NCBI GenBank assembly: GCA_902795065.1
Contig: CADBJR010000016.1
Location: 1-61,862 of the forward strand
DNA: 61,862 nt
Direction: 5' to 3'
Origin: an uncultured Coriobacteriaceae bacterium
Lineage (GTDB): Bacteria > Actinomycetota > Coriobacteriia > Coriobacteriales > Atopobiaceae
Positions 7,661-15,887 of the stretch are shown here, piece after piece (within the stretch, counting starts at the first letter, position 1; each line of letters starts with the position of its first letter). The position numbers and the translations under genes are program-made. The notes beneath the pieces were generated by a model, which saw only the letters and a list, made by a program, of their open reading frames with translations, was not told the origin of the DNA and did no database searches.

Positions 7661-8851
7661 ATGGCGTTCACCAAGAAGACCGTGCGCGACATCGACGTTG
7701 CGGGCAAGAAGGTCCTCATGCGCGTCGACTTCAACGTTCCCCTGAAGGACGGCGTCGTGACCGACGACACCCGCGTCCGTGCCGCCATCCCCACCATCCA
7801 GTACCTCAAGGAGCAGGGCGCCGGCATCATCCTCATTAGCCACCTCGGCCGTCCCGCCGGTACCGGTTTCGAACCCGCCTTCACGCTCAGGCCCGCAGCC
7901 GAGAAGCTCGCCGAGCTCACCGGCTATGACGTCAAGTTCATCGAGGACACCTACGGCGACGAGGCTGCTGCCGCCTGCGCAGCCGTGAAGCCCGGCGACA
8001 TCCTCGTGCTCGAGAACGTCCGCTTCCTCAAGGCCGAGAAGAAGAACGACCCCGCGGTCGCAGAGAAGCTCGCCTCCTATGCCGACATCTTCGTGCTCGA
8101 CGCCTTCGGCACCGCCCACCGTGCCCAGGGCTCCGTCGTGGGTCCTGCCGCCTACATCCCGGCGGTTGCAGGCTTCCTGCTGGAGAAGGAGGTCGACACC
8201 CTGACCTCGATCTTCGCCGAGCCCGAGCGTCCGTTCGTCGCCATCGTCGGCGGCTCCAAGGTCTCCTCCAAGATCGGCGTGCTCGACCACCTCATCGACT
8301 CCGCCGACACCCTCATCATCGGCGGCGGCATGGCCTACACCTTCTTCCTCGCCAAGGGCTACTCCGTGGGCACCAGCCTGCAGGAGCCCGATTGGATCGA
8401 GGCCGCGGGCAAGATGCTCGAGAAGGCCGAGGCCAAGGGCTGCAAGATCCTGCTCCCCATCGACAACGTGGTGACCGACGACTTCGCCGAGAACAACGTC
8501 ATCGAAACCGTCGACTCCGACAAGATCCCCGATGACCGCATGGGCATGGACATCGGTCCCAAGACCGTCGAGCTCTACTGCGATGCCGTCAAGGGCGCCA
8601 AGACGGTGTTCTGGAACGGCCCCATGGGCGTCTTCGAGAAGGACGCGTTCGCCAAGGGCACCGAGGCTGTTGCCCGCGCCATCGCGGACTCCGACTGCAC
8701 GTCCATCATCGGCGGCGGCGACTCCGTCGCGGCCATCAACAAGTTCGGCCTGGCCGATAAGATGAGCTGGATCTCCACCGGCGGCGGTGCGTCCATGGAG
8801 CTCGTCGAGGGTAAGGCCCTTCCCGGAGTGGAGGCGCTTCTCGATGCGTAA
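7661..8851 (+). CDS. pgk: Phosphoglycerate kinase
   Basis: A 396-residue PGK that transfers phosphate from 1,3-bisphosphoglycerate to ADP. Hallmarks are VLMRVDFNVPL at the N-terminus, SHLGRP, LENVRF, the GGSKVSSKIGVL hinge region, NGPMGVFE and the C-terminal GGGDSVAAI and STGGGASME. The ATG at 7661 is chosen over a TTG at 7646 because AGGAG at 7651-7655 is well spaced. The stop overlaps the tpiA start by 8 nt. Confidence 0.97.
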   Translation: MAFTKKTVRDIDVAGKKVLMRVDFNVPLKDGVVTDDTRVRAAIPTIQYLKEQGAGIILISHLGRPAGTGFEPAFTLRPAAEKLAELTGYDVKFIEDTYGDEAAAACAAVKPGDILVLENVRFLKAEKKNDPAVAEKLASYADIFVLDAFGTAHRAQGSVVGPAAYIPAVAGFLLEKEVDTLTSIFAEPERPFVAIVGGSKVSSKIGVLDHLIDSADTLIIGGGMAYTFFLAKGYSVGTSLQEPDWIEAAGKMLEKAEAKGCKILLPIDNVVTDDFAENNVIETVDSDKIPDDRMGMDIGPKTVELYCDAVKGAKTVFWNGPMGVFEKDAFAKGTEAVARAIADSDCTSIIGGGDSVAAINKFGLADKMSWISTGGGASMELVEGKALPGVEALLDA

Positions 8852-9608
8852 GGTGATGATCGCTGGTAACTGGAAGATGAACAAGACCTTCTCCGAGGGC
8901 GTCGAGCTCGCGCTCGCGCTCAACGAGGAGCTCAAGGACGGCACGGGCGACGTCGAGGTCGTCGTGTGCCCGCCCGCCGTCGACCTCAAGGGCGTTGCCG
9001 AGGTCATCGAGCAGAACGACGCTCCGTTCGGCCTGGGTGCCCAGAACGTGTACTGGGAGGAGAAGGGCGCCTTCACGGGCGAGACCGCTCCCGATATGCT
9101 CACCGCCATCGGCGCAGGCTACTGCATCATCGGCCACTCCGAGCGCCGCGGCTATTTCGGCGAGACCGACGAGGACATCAACAAGAAGGCCAAGGCCCTC
9201 ATGGCCCACGGCATCGTGCCCATCTCCTGCTGCGGCGAGCCGCTCGAGATCCGCGAGGCGGGCACCCATGTCGAGTTCGTCGTGAACCAGATCAAGGCCG
9301 ATACCGCCGACCTCGTGATCGACGATCCCGCCAAGTATGTCATCGCCTACGAGCCCATCTGGGCCATCGGCACCGGCAAGACCGCCACGGCCGACGACGC
9401 CCAGGAGGTCTGCGGCGCCATCCGCGAGACCCTCGTCGAGATCTTCGGCGCCGAGACGGCCGCCGAGATCCGCGTGCTCTACGGCGGATCCGCCAACGAG
9501 AAGAACATCGCCGACCTCGTGGCCAAGCCCGACGTCGACGGTGCCCTTGTGGGCGGCGCCTCCCTCAAGGCCCCGCAGTTCGCGGAGATGGTGAAGAACG
9601 CCCAGTAG
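8844..9608 (+). CDS. tpiA: Triosephosphate isomerase
   Basis: A 254-residue TIM barrel interconverting dihydroxyacetone phosphate and glyceraldehyde-3-phosphate. The active-site Asn and Lys lie in GNWKMNK, the His in IIGHSERR, the Glu in AYEPIWAIGTGK, and the phosphate loop is LYGGSAN with VGGAS. It overlaps the end of pgk by 8 nt, so translation is coupled. A strong intrinsic terminator ends the operon. Confidence 0.97.
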   Translation: MRKVMIAGNWKMNKTFSEGVELALALNEELKDGTGDVEVVVCPPAVDLKGVAEVIEQNDAPFGLGAQNVYWEEKGAFTGETAPDMLTAIGAGYCIIGHSERRGYFGETDEDINKKAKALMAHGIVPISCCGEPLEIREAGTHVEFVVNQIKADTADLVIDDPAKYVIAYEPIWAIGTGKTATADDAQEVCGAIRETLVEIFGAETAAEIRVLYGGSANEKNIADLVAKPDVDGALVGGASLKAPQFAEMVKNAQ

Positions 9609-9632
9609 GGAAGCACCCGATAGCGTTACCCG

Positions 9633-9660
9633 AGCCCCGGCCTTCTGGTCGGGGCTTTTC
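9633..9660 (+). terminator. Intrinsic terminator of gapA-pgk-tpiA
   Basis: A 10-bp GC-rich stem (9633-9642 with 9647-9656, one G-T pair), a TTCT loop, and a T-rich tail. It sits 25 nt after the tpiA stop. Confidence 0.85.
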
Positions 9661-9667
9661 TGCACGG

Positions 9668-9756
9668 GGGGACAGGTTGTTCGTTCCCTTTCGGCACAGG
9701 GGGACGGGTTTGAAACCCGTCCCCCTGTGCCGAAAGGGAACGAACAACCTGTCCCC
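9668..9756. repeat. 89-bp palindrome: 44-bp perfect inverted repeat with a 1-nt centre
   Basis: Arms 9668-9711 and 9713-9756 are exact reverse complements around G9712. The right-hand end reads ACAACCTGTCCCCATG (9744-9759), and the same 16 bases occur at 40520-40535 beside the RAYT transposase. It lies between the tpiA terminator and a lipoprotein gene. It resembles a REP/MITE-type repeat more than a terminator, since no U-run follows. On RNA it would form a very stable cruciform-like hairpin. Confidence 0.8.
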
Positions 9757-9816
9757 ATGAGCAACCCGGTGGTATCGTTACTTCCGAACGTGTAGTTCTT
9801 GTCCGAGGAGTATCCG

Positions 9817-10779
9817 ATGAAGCAATCGCATCTGGGTTTGAGCGTCCTGCTCGCATGCACCATAATGCTCGCCGGCTGTGGGGGAGGAGCTCCCCAAGGG
9901 GTTTCGGAGGCAGCTCCCGAGCAGGCGCCATCCTCGGAGGGCGCGACGGAAGCTCCGGCAGCGCAGGAGTCCAAGCCCGAGCCTATTGCTGAGCCCGAGG
10001 AGTTCTTCGTCATCCAGGATGCGGAGTACGTCAACGGAAACCTCAAATCGGTCACCGTCACCGAGTACGACGATGCCATGCATCCGGTCAAGCGAACCGT
10101 GAACGGTGCCCTCGGCCACGAGTGGACCTACGACGGCGATCTGCTCGTCGAGGAGATCGACTACAACTCCGATCTCCGCTTCATCTATACCTACGAGGGC
10201 GGCGTGCTCGTGCACGAGGAGCAGGTCGGCCTCGATGGAAGCCCCTGGAAGACCATCGACTACGAGAACGATCCGCAGGGCAATCCGTTGGTCGAGCGCT
10301 GGTACAACGCAACCGGCGAGCACACTGGCGACATCACCTACGCCTATGGTTCCGACGGCTCGTATTCCAGGACGCGCCCGTACGCCGATGCTCCCGACGT
10401 GTACTACACCCAGCTCTACGATGCCGAGGGCAGGCTGATCGACAACGGTCAGGGCACGGTGTGGGACTACGGGGAGGACCGTACGGTCAAGACGGCGACG
10501 GACGCCTCCGGCAACAGGTGCGTCGTCACATACGAGTACACCCGCGATGCCGATGGCAACGTCACCCACACGGACTACAGCGACTTCTTCGATATCGGGG
10601 GGACGCAGACCGTCTACACCATCGACAACGAGTACGAGAACGGCATGCGCGTGTACTCCCGCAAGGAGAACTCGCTGCTCGGCGGCTTCGAGGACCATGA
10701 CGTGGAGGAGCACTACTACCTCTATCAGGGTAGTGCCGGCACGGTCTTCGGGCGTGATGAGACGGGCGCGGCTGTCTAG
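9817..10779 (+). CDS. Secreted lipoprotein with YD-like repeats, function unknown
   Basis: A 320-residue lipoprotein. The signal peptide ends in the lipobox LAGC near residue 20. A Pro/Glu/Ala-rich linker follows, then repeated strands of the type YxYDGxxLxxE, YDAEGRLID and YEYTRDADGNVTH, which resemble the YD (RHS-like) repeats of surface proteins. It is probably anchored to the outer face of the membrane. The ATG at 9817 has GAGGAG at 9805-9810; a TTG at 9799 would lack a ribosome site. I see no catalytic motif and do not assign a function. Confidence 0.75.
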   Translation: MKQSHLGLSVLLACTIMLAGCGGGAPQGVSEAAPEQAPSSEGATEAPAAQESKPEPIAEPEEFFVIQDAEYVNGNLKSVTVTEYDDAMHPVKRTVNGALGHEWTYDGDLLVEEIDYNSDLRFIYTYEGGVLVHEEQVGLDGSPWKTIDYENDPQGNPLVERWYNATGEHTGDITYAYGSDGSYSRTRPYADAPDVYYTQLYDAEGRLIDNGQGTVWDYGEDRTVKTATDASGNRCVVTYEYTRDADGNVTHTDYSDFFDIGGTQTVYTIDNEYENGMRVYSRKENSLLGGFEDHDVEEHYYLYQGSAGTVFGRDETGAAV

Positions 10780-10800
10780 GGGATGGAGTATTCGTAGACC

Positions 10801-10829
10801 TGCACAATCCCGAATCGCTGTGCTATACT
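10801..10829 (+). promoter_or_regulatory. Promoter upstream of secG
   Basis: An extended -10 (TGC then TATACT, 10821-10829) with a -35-like TGCACA at 10801-10806 and a 17-nt spacer. It lies 38 nt before the GTG start of secG. Confidence 0.6.
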
Positions 10830-10866
10830 CAATCATCGCTGTGAATCACCTATCCAAGGAGTTCCC

Positions 10867-11118
10867 GTGGGCTTTCTGAACGTTCTGCTGGTCATCGTGC
10901 TCGTCCTCTCCGGTATCGCGACCGTGCTGCTGGTGCTCATGCACTCCGGCAAGGGCACGGGCCTGTCCGAGATGATCTCGGCCTCCGTCATGCCTTCCGG
11001 CGCCGGCACGGGCATCGTCGAGAAGAACCTCGACCGCCTCACCGTGATCACCGCGGTGGTCTTCGGCGTATGTATCTGCATCCTCGCCCTCACGTTCCCG
11101 GTGGGGACTATCGGATAA
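10867..11118 (+). CDS. secG: Preprotein translocase subunit SecG
   Basis: An 83-residue membrane protein with two hydrophobic segments (residues about 3-24 and 58-80) and the SecG loop LMHSGKGTGLSEM between them. SecG is the small accessory subunit of the SecYEG channel. The start is GTG at 10867 with AAGGAG just upstream. Its place after gapA-pgk-tpiA is the usual actinobacterial order, although a lipoprotein gene and a palindrome intervene here. Confidence 0.92.
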   Translation: MGFLNVLLVIVLVLSGIATVLLVLMHSGKGTGLSEMISASVMPSGAGTGIVEKNLDRLTVITAVVFGVCICILALTFPVGTIG

Positions 11119-11134
11119 GTTTGTAATTTAGGGC

Positions 11135-11161
11135 TTGCACATCCGCCAAATGTGCTATGCT
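11135..11161 (+). promoter_or_regulatory. Promoter of tRNA-Leu
   Basis: An extended -10 (TG at 11153-11154, TATGCT at 11156-11161) with TTGCAC at 11135-11140. The spacer is 15 nt, shorter than optimal, which the TG extension may compensate. The tRNA starts 12 nt downstream. Confidence 0.5.
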
Positions 11162-11172
11162 CTTAAAGCCAT

Positions 11173-11260
11173 GTCGGAGTGGCGGAATTGGCAGACGCGC
11201 TAGCTTGAGGTGCTAGTGGCCGTTAAGGCTGTGCGGGTTCAAGTCCCGCCTCCGACACCA
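11173..11260 (+). tRNA. tRNA-Leu (GAG)
   Basis: An 88-nt class II tRNA with an encoded CCA. The acceptor stem is 11173-11179 with 11250-11256, the anticodon stem 11200-11204 with 11212-11216, the anticodon GAG at 11207-11209, and a long variable arm follows as expected for leucine. The T-arm carries GGTTCAAGTCC. Confidence 0.97.
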
Positions 11261-11268
11261 GAAACTCC

Positions 11269-11297
11269 ACGAGCCCTTCGGGGCTCGTTTCTGTTTT
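11269..11297 (+). terminator. Intrinsic terminator of tRNA-Leu
   Basis: An 8-bp stem (11269-11276 with 11281-11288) closed by a TTCG tetraloop and followed by TTCTGTTTT. Confidence 0.85.
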
Positions 11298-11328
11298 CCT
11301 GACTTGTTCCCTCTGAAGGGCGGTTTCC

Positions 11329-12084
11329 GTGGAGAAGGGCGCGCTGCTCCTCGCAAGCTACGGGACGACGCGTGATAGCGCCTGCTCCCGCGACCTCGAT
11401 GTGCTCGAACGCGAGCTGGCGGAGGCTTTTCCCCAGTGCGAGCTCGTCACCGCCTTCACGAGCCAGAAGGTGCGGCGCGCGCTCGAAGCGCGCGGCGCTC
11501 GGGTCGCCTCGGTCTGGGAGGCGTGCGCCGCGCTTGCGGATGATGGTTTCGATGACATCATCGTGCTGCCTGCGCTCGTAACCTTCGGCGGATCCCACGA
11601 TGCCGTCGTCCGTGCCTGCGCTCCTTTCACCCAGGCCAGGATCGCCGCTCCGCTGCTCGCGGATGAGCGCGACGCGCGCAAGCTTGCCGAGGTCCTCTCA
11701 GAGCGCCATCCCCGCATCGGGGGAGGGGCGCTCGTGCTCGTGGGCCACGGCTCCGGCGAGCAGGCCGACGCCGCGTTCGCCCGCCTGCAGGAGGCGTTCC
11801 GCGTGCTCGGCCGCGACGACGCGCTCGTCTCGACGCTGCGCGCGGAGGGCGGTGCCGAGGGGCTGGCGGGGATGCTCCCCGCCGGCACGCAGCTGGTTCG
11901 TCTCGTGCCGCTGCTCCTCACCGCAGGCTCCCATGTTCGGAAGGACCTCCTCGGTGACGAGGCGACGAGCTGGGCGTCCAGATTGCGTTCCGCAGGGTTC
12001 GCCGTGGACTGCGTCGACGAGGGGCTTGCCGAGATAGGCGCCATTCGCCAGCTCTTCATAGCGCACGTGCGCGAGAGCGGCTGA
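11329..12084 (+). CDS. cbiK: CbiK-type sirohydrochlorin chelatase
   Basis: A 251-residue class II chelatase of the CbiK/anaerobic type. The start is LLLASYGTT, then AFTSQKV, IIVLPALVTFGGSHD, the metal-site His in LVGHGSG, and the second His in PLLLTAGSHV followed by DLLGDEATSW. CbiK proteins insert cobalt into sirohydrochlorin for cobalamin, and some insert iron to make siroheme. The neighbouring asrABC needs siroheme, so an iron role is a possible alternative. The start is GTG with AAGGGCGG upstream. Confidence 0.85.
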   Translation: MEKGALLLASYGTTRDSACSRDLDVLERELAEAFPQCELVTAFTSQKVRRALEARGARVASVWEACAALADDGFDDIIVLPALVTFGGSHDAVVRACAPFTQARIAAPLLADERDARKLAEVLSERHPRIGGGALVLVGHGSGEQADAAFARLQEAFRVLGRDDALVSTLRAEGGAEGLAGMLPAGTQLVRLVPLLLTAGSHVRKDLLGDEATSWASRLRSAGFAVDCVDEGLAEIGAIRQLFIAHVRESG

Positions 12085-12135
12085 CCGTTAGGCTATCCTA
12101 GAAACAAACGGTGGCATGGCGGGAAGGGGGTTGCC

Positions 12136-13035
12136 GTGAGGCGGATACGCGCGTTCGTCGCGCATCTTCTCAGCGTGTTCTTGGTTCTCGGCGCGCTCGG
12201 CTGCACGCCTTGGCGCGATGAGCGTCCGCCGGAGCTGCCCGTCCAGCTCGAGGGCATCAGCGCATCCTCCCGTGTCGTGGCCCTCTCGCGATCGGTGGGG
12301 GAGCTCTGGCTGCTCGCGGGGGGCAAGCTCGTGGGCGCGACCGACGATGCGCTCGACCTCGAGGGGATCTCTCAGGATACCGCGAGCATCGGCAGCCTTT
12401 CGAAGCCCAGCTTGGAGCAGATCGTCGCGCTCGAACCCGACCTCGTGATGCTCACCGAGGACCTCTCGGCGCATAGGGAGATCCACGAGTCGCTCGATGC
12501 GCTCGGCATCCCCGTCCTCGTCGTCGACATCGATTCCTTCGACGACTACGCCCTCGTCATGGAGCTCCTCACGGAGGCGACGGGGCGCGGGGACCTCTAC
12601 GACCAGGATGTCACGACCGTCGCCGCCGAGATCGACGCGCTCCTCGCAGCGAACCGTTTCGAGGGCACCTACCTCGCCATCCGCACCTCCGCGACCAAGA
12701 ACAAGGTGCTGAAGAGCGACTATTTCGCATGCGATATGCTCGACGACCTCGGCCTCACCAACATCGCCGACGACAGCTCCGTCTTCGACGAGCTCTCGCT
12801 CGAGGCGATCGCCGAGGCAGACCCGGACTGGATCTTCGTGGTGCTCCAGGGCGCTGGCGACGATGCCATCGCCGCCTACCGCGAGGCGTTCGAGCAGAAC
12901 CCGGTGTGGTCGGAGCTCACTGCCGTGTGCGAGGGCCATGTCGTCATCCTCCCCAAGGACCTCTTCCAATACAAGCCCAATGCCCGCTGGGCCGAGGCGT
13001 ACTACTATCTCTACCGTATCCTCGACGAGGCCTGA
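12136..13035 (+). CDS. FecB/BtuF-type metal-chelate binding lipoprotein
   Basis: A 299-residue binding protein of the periplasmic-binding-protein-2 (FecB/BtuF) fold. Its signal peptide ends in the lipobox LGALGC. The domain opens with SRVVALSRSVGELW, then VGATDDALD, EQIVALEPDLVML and a long interdomain helix. It should capture an iron- or cobalt-chelate (siderophore, haem or corrinoid) outside the membrane and deliver it to the adjacent permease. The ligand cannot be read from sequence. The GTG start has AAGGGGG upstream. Confidence 0.8.
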   Translation: MRRIRAFVAHLLSVFLVLGALGCTPWRDERPPELPVQLEGISASSRVVALSRSVGELWLLAGGKLVGATDDALDLEGISQDTASIGSLSKPSLEQIVALEPDLVMLTEDLSAHREIHESLDALGIPVLVVDIDSFDDYALVMELLTEATGRGDLYDQDVTTVAAEIDALLAANRFEGTYLAIRTSATKNKVLKSDYFACDMLDDLGLTNIADDSSVFDELSLEAIAEADPDWIFVVLQGAGDDAIAAYREAFEQNPVWSELTAVCEGHVVILPKDLFQYKPNARWAEAYYYLYRILDEA

Positions 13036-14036
13036 TGATGCGTGTCCGCCGCATGGGAACGGTTTCCGCACTCGCGCTCGGAATCGCAGCATGCGCCGCG
13101 AGCCTCGCCGCCTCGCTCGTCGTCGGAACGGATGCCCTGTCCGTGGCGGATGCGCTCTCAGCGCTGCTCGGCGGAGATGCGGGGCAGTCCGCCCGTCTCA
13201 TCGTGTTCGGCATCCGCCTTCCCCGGGCCCTTGCCGCAGCGGCGTGCGGAGCCGCCCTCGCAGGTTCGGGAGCCCTCCTGCAGACGGCCCTCAACAACGA
13301 CCTCGCCTCGCCCGGCGTCATGGGCGTGAATGCCGGGGCCGGCATGTTCGCGCTCATCTCCGGCCTGCTCTTCCCCTACGCGGTCGCTGCACGGCAGCTC
13401 ATGGCCTTCGCAGGGGCGCTCGCAGCCACTGCCGTGGTGTATGCGGTCGCCCGCAGGGCGGGCGCCTCGCGCACCTCGCTCGTGCTCGCAGGCGTTGCCG
13501 TGTCGAGCCTCGCCACGGCATGCGCGAACGCGATCGTGACCATGTGGCCCGCTACGGTCACCGACAAGGTCGCATTCAGCCTGGGCGGCCTGCAGGGGGC
13601 GACGCTCCAGCAGCTGGGCTTCGCCGCGCCCATGATGCTCGTGGGAATCGTCGTGGCCTACGCGCTCGCTCCGGGACTCGACCTGCTTGCGCTGGGAGAC
13701 GAGGCTGCCCAGGGACTCGGCCTCGACGTGCGCCGCCACCGTGCGCTCGCCATCGTCTGCGCTGCGCTGCTCGCCGCATCGGCGGTCTCCGTATGCGGCC
13801 TCCTCGGCTTTGTTGGCCTCATCGTGCCCAACCTCGTGCGCATGGCCTGCGGACCGGGGCTGAGACGCTCGCTCTCGCTGTCGCTGGTGAGCGGGGCAGC
13901 GCTGCTCACAGTGTGCGATCTGCTCGCCCGCGTGCTGTTCTTCCCGTACGAGCTGCCCGCCGGCTTGCTCCTGTCGCTGCTCGGAGCCCCCTTCTTCATC
14001 TTCCTGCTCGTCCGCAGAAGGGGGCGTGCATCATGA
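13035..14036 (+). CDS. FecCD-family ABC permease
   Basis: A 333-residue polytopic permease of the FecCD/BtuC family with about ten hydrophobic segments. Typical stretches are IRLPRALAAAACGAALAGSG, LASPGVMGVNAGAG, VAFSLGGLQGA, and the coupling-helix area LGLDVRRHRAL followed by GFVGLIVPNLVR. The start overlaps the stop of the binding protein by 1 nt, and the end overlaps the ATPase gene. It imports the same unidentified metal chelate. Confidence 0.85.
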   Translation: MMRVRRMGTVSALALGIAACAASLAASLVVGTDALSVADALSALLGGDAGQSARLIVFGIRLPRALAAAACGAALAGSGALLQTALNNDLASPGVMGVNAGAGMFALISGLLFPYAVAARQLMAFAGALAATAVVYAVARRAGASRTSLVLAGVAVSSLATACANAIVTMWPATVTDKVAFSLGGLQGATLQQLGFAAPMMLVGIVVAYALAPGLDLLALGDEAAQGLGLDVRRHRALAIVCAALLAASAVSVCGLLGFVGLIVPNLVRMACGPGLRRSLSLSLVSGAALLTVCDLLARVLFFPYELPAGLLLSLLGAPFFIFLLVRRRGRAS

Positions 14037-14839
14037 TCGAACTGGTCGACGTGATCATCTCGTACCGCGGGCACGATGCCCTGGCCATCCCGGAGGCCTC
14101 CTTCGGGAACGGCAAGGTGACGGCCGTCGTCGGCCGCAACGGCAGCGGCAAATCGACCCTGCTCCGTGCGCTCGCGGGCATCATCCCGTATCGCGGGAGC
14201 ATCCGCGTGGATGGAGACGAGCTGTCCGGCATCCCCCATCGCGAGCGTGCGCGCCGCACCGCCTACCTGCCCCAGACGCTCTCGACGCCCGCCATGGACG
14301 TGGCGACGCTCGTGGGCCACGGGCGCTTCTCACGCCTGGGGCCGCTCCGCGCGATGGGGGCGGATGACCGTTCCGCGGTGCAGCGCGCCATGGAGCTGAC
14401 GGATGTCTGGGAGCTGCGCGACCGTCCGGTCTCGGAGCTCTCGGGCGGAGAGCGCCAGCGCGCCTACCTCGCCATGGTCGTGGCCCAGGATGCCCCCATG
14501 CTGCTGCTCGACGAGCCGGGAGCTCATCTGGATGTGGCGCATCGGCGCGATGTCGTGCGCATCATGCGACGCCTCGCCGACGAGGGGAAGGGCGTCGTGG
14601 TCGCATCCCACGACCTTCCCGAGACGTTCGCAGTTTGCAACGAGGCATGCGTCATCAATCGTGGGACAATTGGTGCATGGGGCGATACGGGCAGCATCGT
14701 GGAGAACGATGGGCTGCTCTTGGATGCCATGGGCGTGTGCGTGAGGAGGATCGAGGGGGATGGCCTGCTCTTCCCCTACGCGCTCTCCGATGGCGACGAT
14801 ACGGTAGGTGCAGCTGCCGCAGATGCGGTGCGGGAATGA
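14033..14839 (+). CDS. FecE/BtuD-type ABC transporter ATPase
   Basis: A 268-residue ABC ATPase. Walker A is GRNGSGKST, the Q-loop is YLPQTL, the signature is LSGGERQR, Walker B is MLLLDEPGAHLD, and the switch His lies in ASHDLPET. It powers the FecCD-type permease encoded just upstream, whose stop codon it overlaps by 4 nt. A C-terminal extension of about 40 residues (after residue 225) has no recognisable motif. Confidence 0.88.
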   Translation: MIELVDVIISYRGHDALAIPEASFGNGKVTAVVGRNGSGKSTLLRALAGIIPYRGSIRVDGDELSGIPHRERARRTAYLPQTLSTPAMDVATLVGHGRFSRLGPLRAMGADDRSAVQRAMELTDVWELRDRPVSELSGGERQRAYLAMVVAQDAPMLLLDEPGAHLDVAHRRDVVRIMRRLADEGKGVVVASHDLPETFAVCNEACVINRGTIGAWGDTGSIVENDGLLLDAMGVCVRRIEGDGLLFPYALSDGDDTVGAAAADAVRE

Positions 14840-14852
14840 AAGGGGGACGTCT

Positions 14853-15887
14853 GTGGGCTACGTGTTGAGCAGAGAGGGGCTCGACCAGGTCCTGCAGGGG
14901 CTCGGGACGGAATACCGCCTCTATGCCCCGGTGCTCAAGATGGGGGAGGGGCGGTTCGCCGACACCGACGTCGTGCGCTACGACTTCGTGACCTCCCTCG
15001 ACCAGATCGAGCTCTCCAAGAAATCTGATTACGCCTTCAAGGAGCTCTTGACGCCGCTCTCCGAGACGCTCTTCTTCTTCACCGAGGGGGAGGTCAAGGT
15101 CGCGGACAAGGATGTGCGCGACGTCATCGTGCTCCTGCGCGCCTGCGACCTGCATGCCGTCAAGCGGCTCGACCAGATGTACCTTGCGAACGGCACCGAG
15201 AAGGACTGGTTCTACCAGCGCATCCGCGACCATGTGAGATTCGCGCTCATCGGCTGCCCGTCAAGCTTCGAGAACTGCTTCTGCGCGAGCATGGGCACCA
15301 ACGTGGCACCCGAGGGCTGGGTGTTCTCGCTCGAGGAGGCCGATGGCGGGTACCGTTGCGCGGTGGCGGACGGCACGCTCGCGGGGCTCTTCGCAGAGCA
15401 CGCCGACGCCGAGGCCGACGTGGAGCCTGCGCACGTCGTCGAGAACGACACCAAGGTGCGCGTGCCCGAGAACGTCCCGACGGCCATCTACAAGCACCAG
15501 ATGTGGGATGAGTACACGGTGCGCTGCCTCAAGTGCGGCCGCTGCACCATCGCCTGCCCGACCTGCACCTGCTATACCATGCAGGACGTGTTCTACACCG
15601 ACAACGGCCGCGTGGGCGAGCGTCGCCGCGTGGCCGCGAGCTGCATGATCGACGGCTATACGGACGTCGCCGGCGGCGGTCAGTACCGCCGTACGGGCGG
15701 CGAGCGCATGCGCTTCAAGGTGCTCCACAAGGTGCACGACTTCCGCGCGCGCTTCGGCTACGACATGTGCGTGGGCTGTGGTCGCTGCGACGATATCTGC
15801 CCCGAATACATCTCGTTCGCCGCGTGCGTGAACAAGCTCGCCGATGCGGTGGACGCCCTCGGGAAGGAGGTGGACGGCGATGAGTAA
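14853..15887 (+). CDS. asrA: Anaerobic sulfite reductase subunit A
   Basis: A 344-residue ferredoxin-like subunit. Two 4Fe-4S clusters are marked by CLKCGRCTIACPTCTC and CVGCGRCDDICPEY in the C-terminal third. The N-terminal two-thirds is the AsrA domain (SKKSDYAFKELLTPLSETLF, RACDLHAVKRLDQMY). In Salmonella AsrA passes electrons within the NADH-dependent sulfite reductase AsrABC. The start is GTG at 14853, preceded by AAAGGGGG. It follows the ABC ATPase by 13 nt. Confidence 0.92.
   Translation: MGYVLSREGLDQVLQGLGTEYRLYAPVLKMGEGRFADTDVVRYDFVTSLDQIELSKKSDYAFKELLTPLSETLFFFTEGEVKVADKDVRDVIVLLRACDLHAVKRLDQMYLANGTEKDWFYQRIRDHVRFALIGCPSSFENCFCASMGTNVAPEGWVFSLEEADGGYRCAVADGTLAGLFAEHADAEADVEPAHVVENDTKVRVPENVPTAIYKHQMWDEYTVRCLKCGRCTIACPTCTCYTMQDVFYTDNGRVGERRRVAASCMIDGYTDVAGGGQYRRTGGERMRFKVLHKVHDFRARFGYDMCVGCGRCDDICPEYISFAACVNKLADAVDALGKEVDGDE

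Noticed and set aside
9668..9756. CRISPR or tandem array
   Set aside because: Only one palindromic unit is present, with no spacers or repeated units. No CRISPR array or cas gene was seen anywhere in the window.
9565..9931. Small minus-strand frames through the palindrome
   Set aside because: Their apparent coding content is the inverted repeat read in the opposite direction; similar peptides appear on both strands for that reason.
12085..12135. Cobalamin riboswitch before the FecB-type gene
   Set aside because: The gap is only about 50 nt, too short for the element, and no conserved core is visible.
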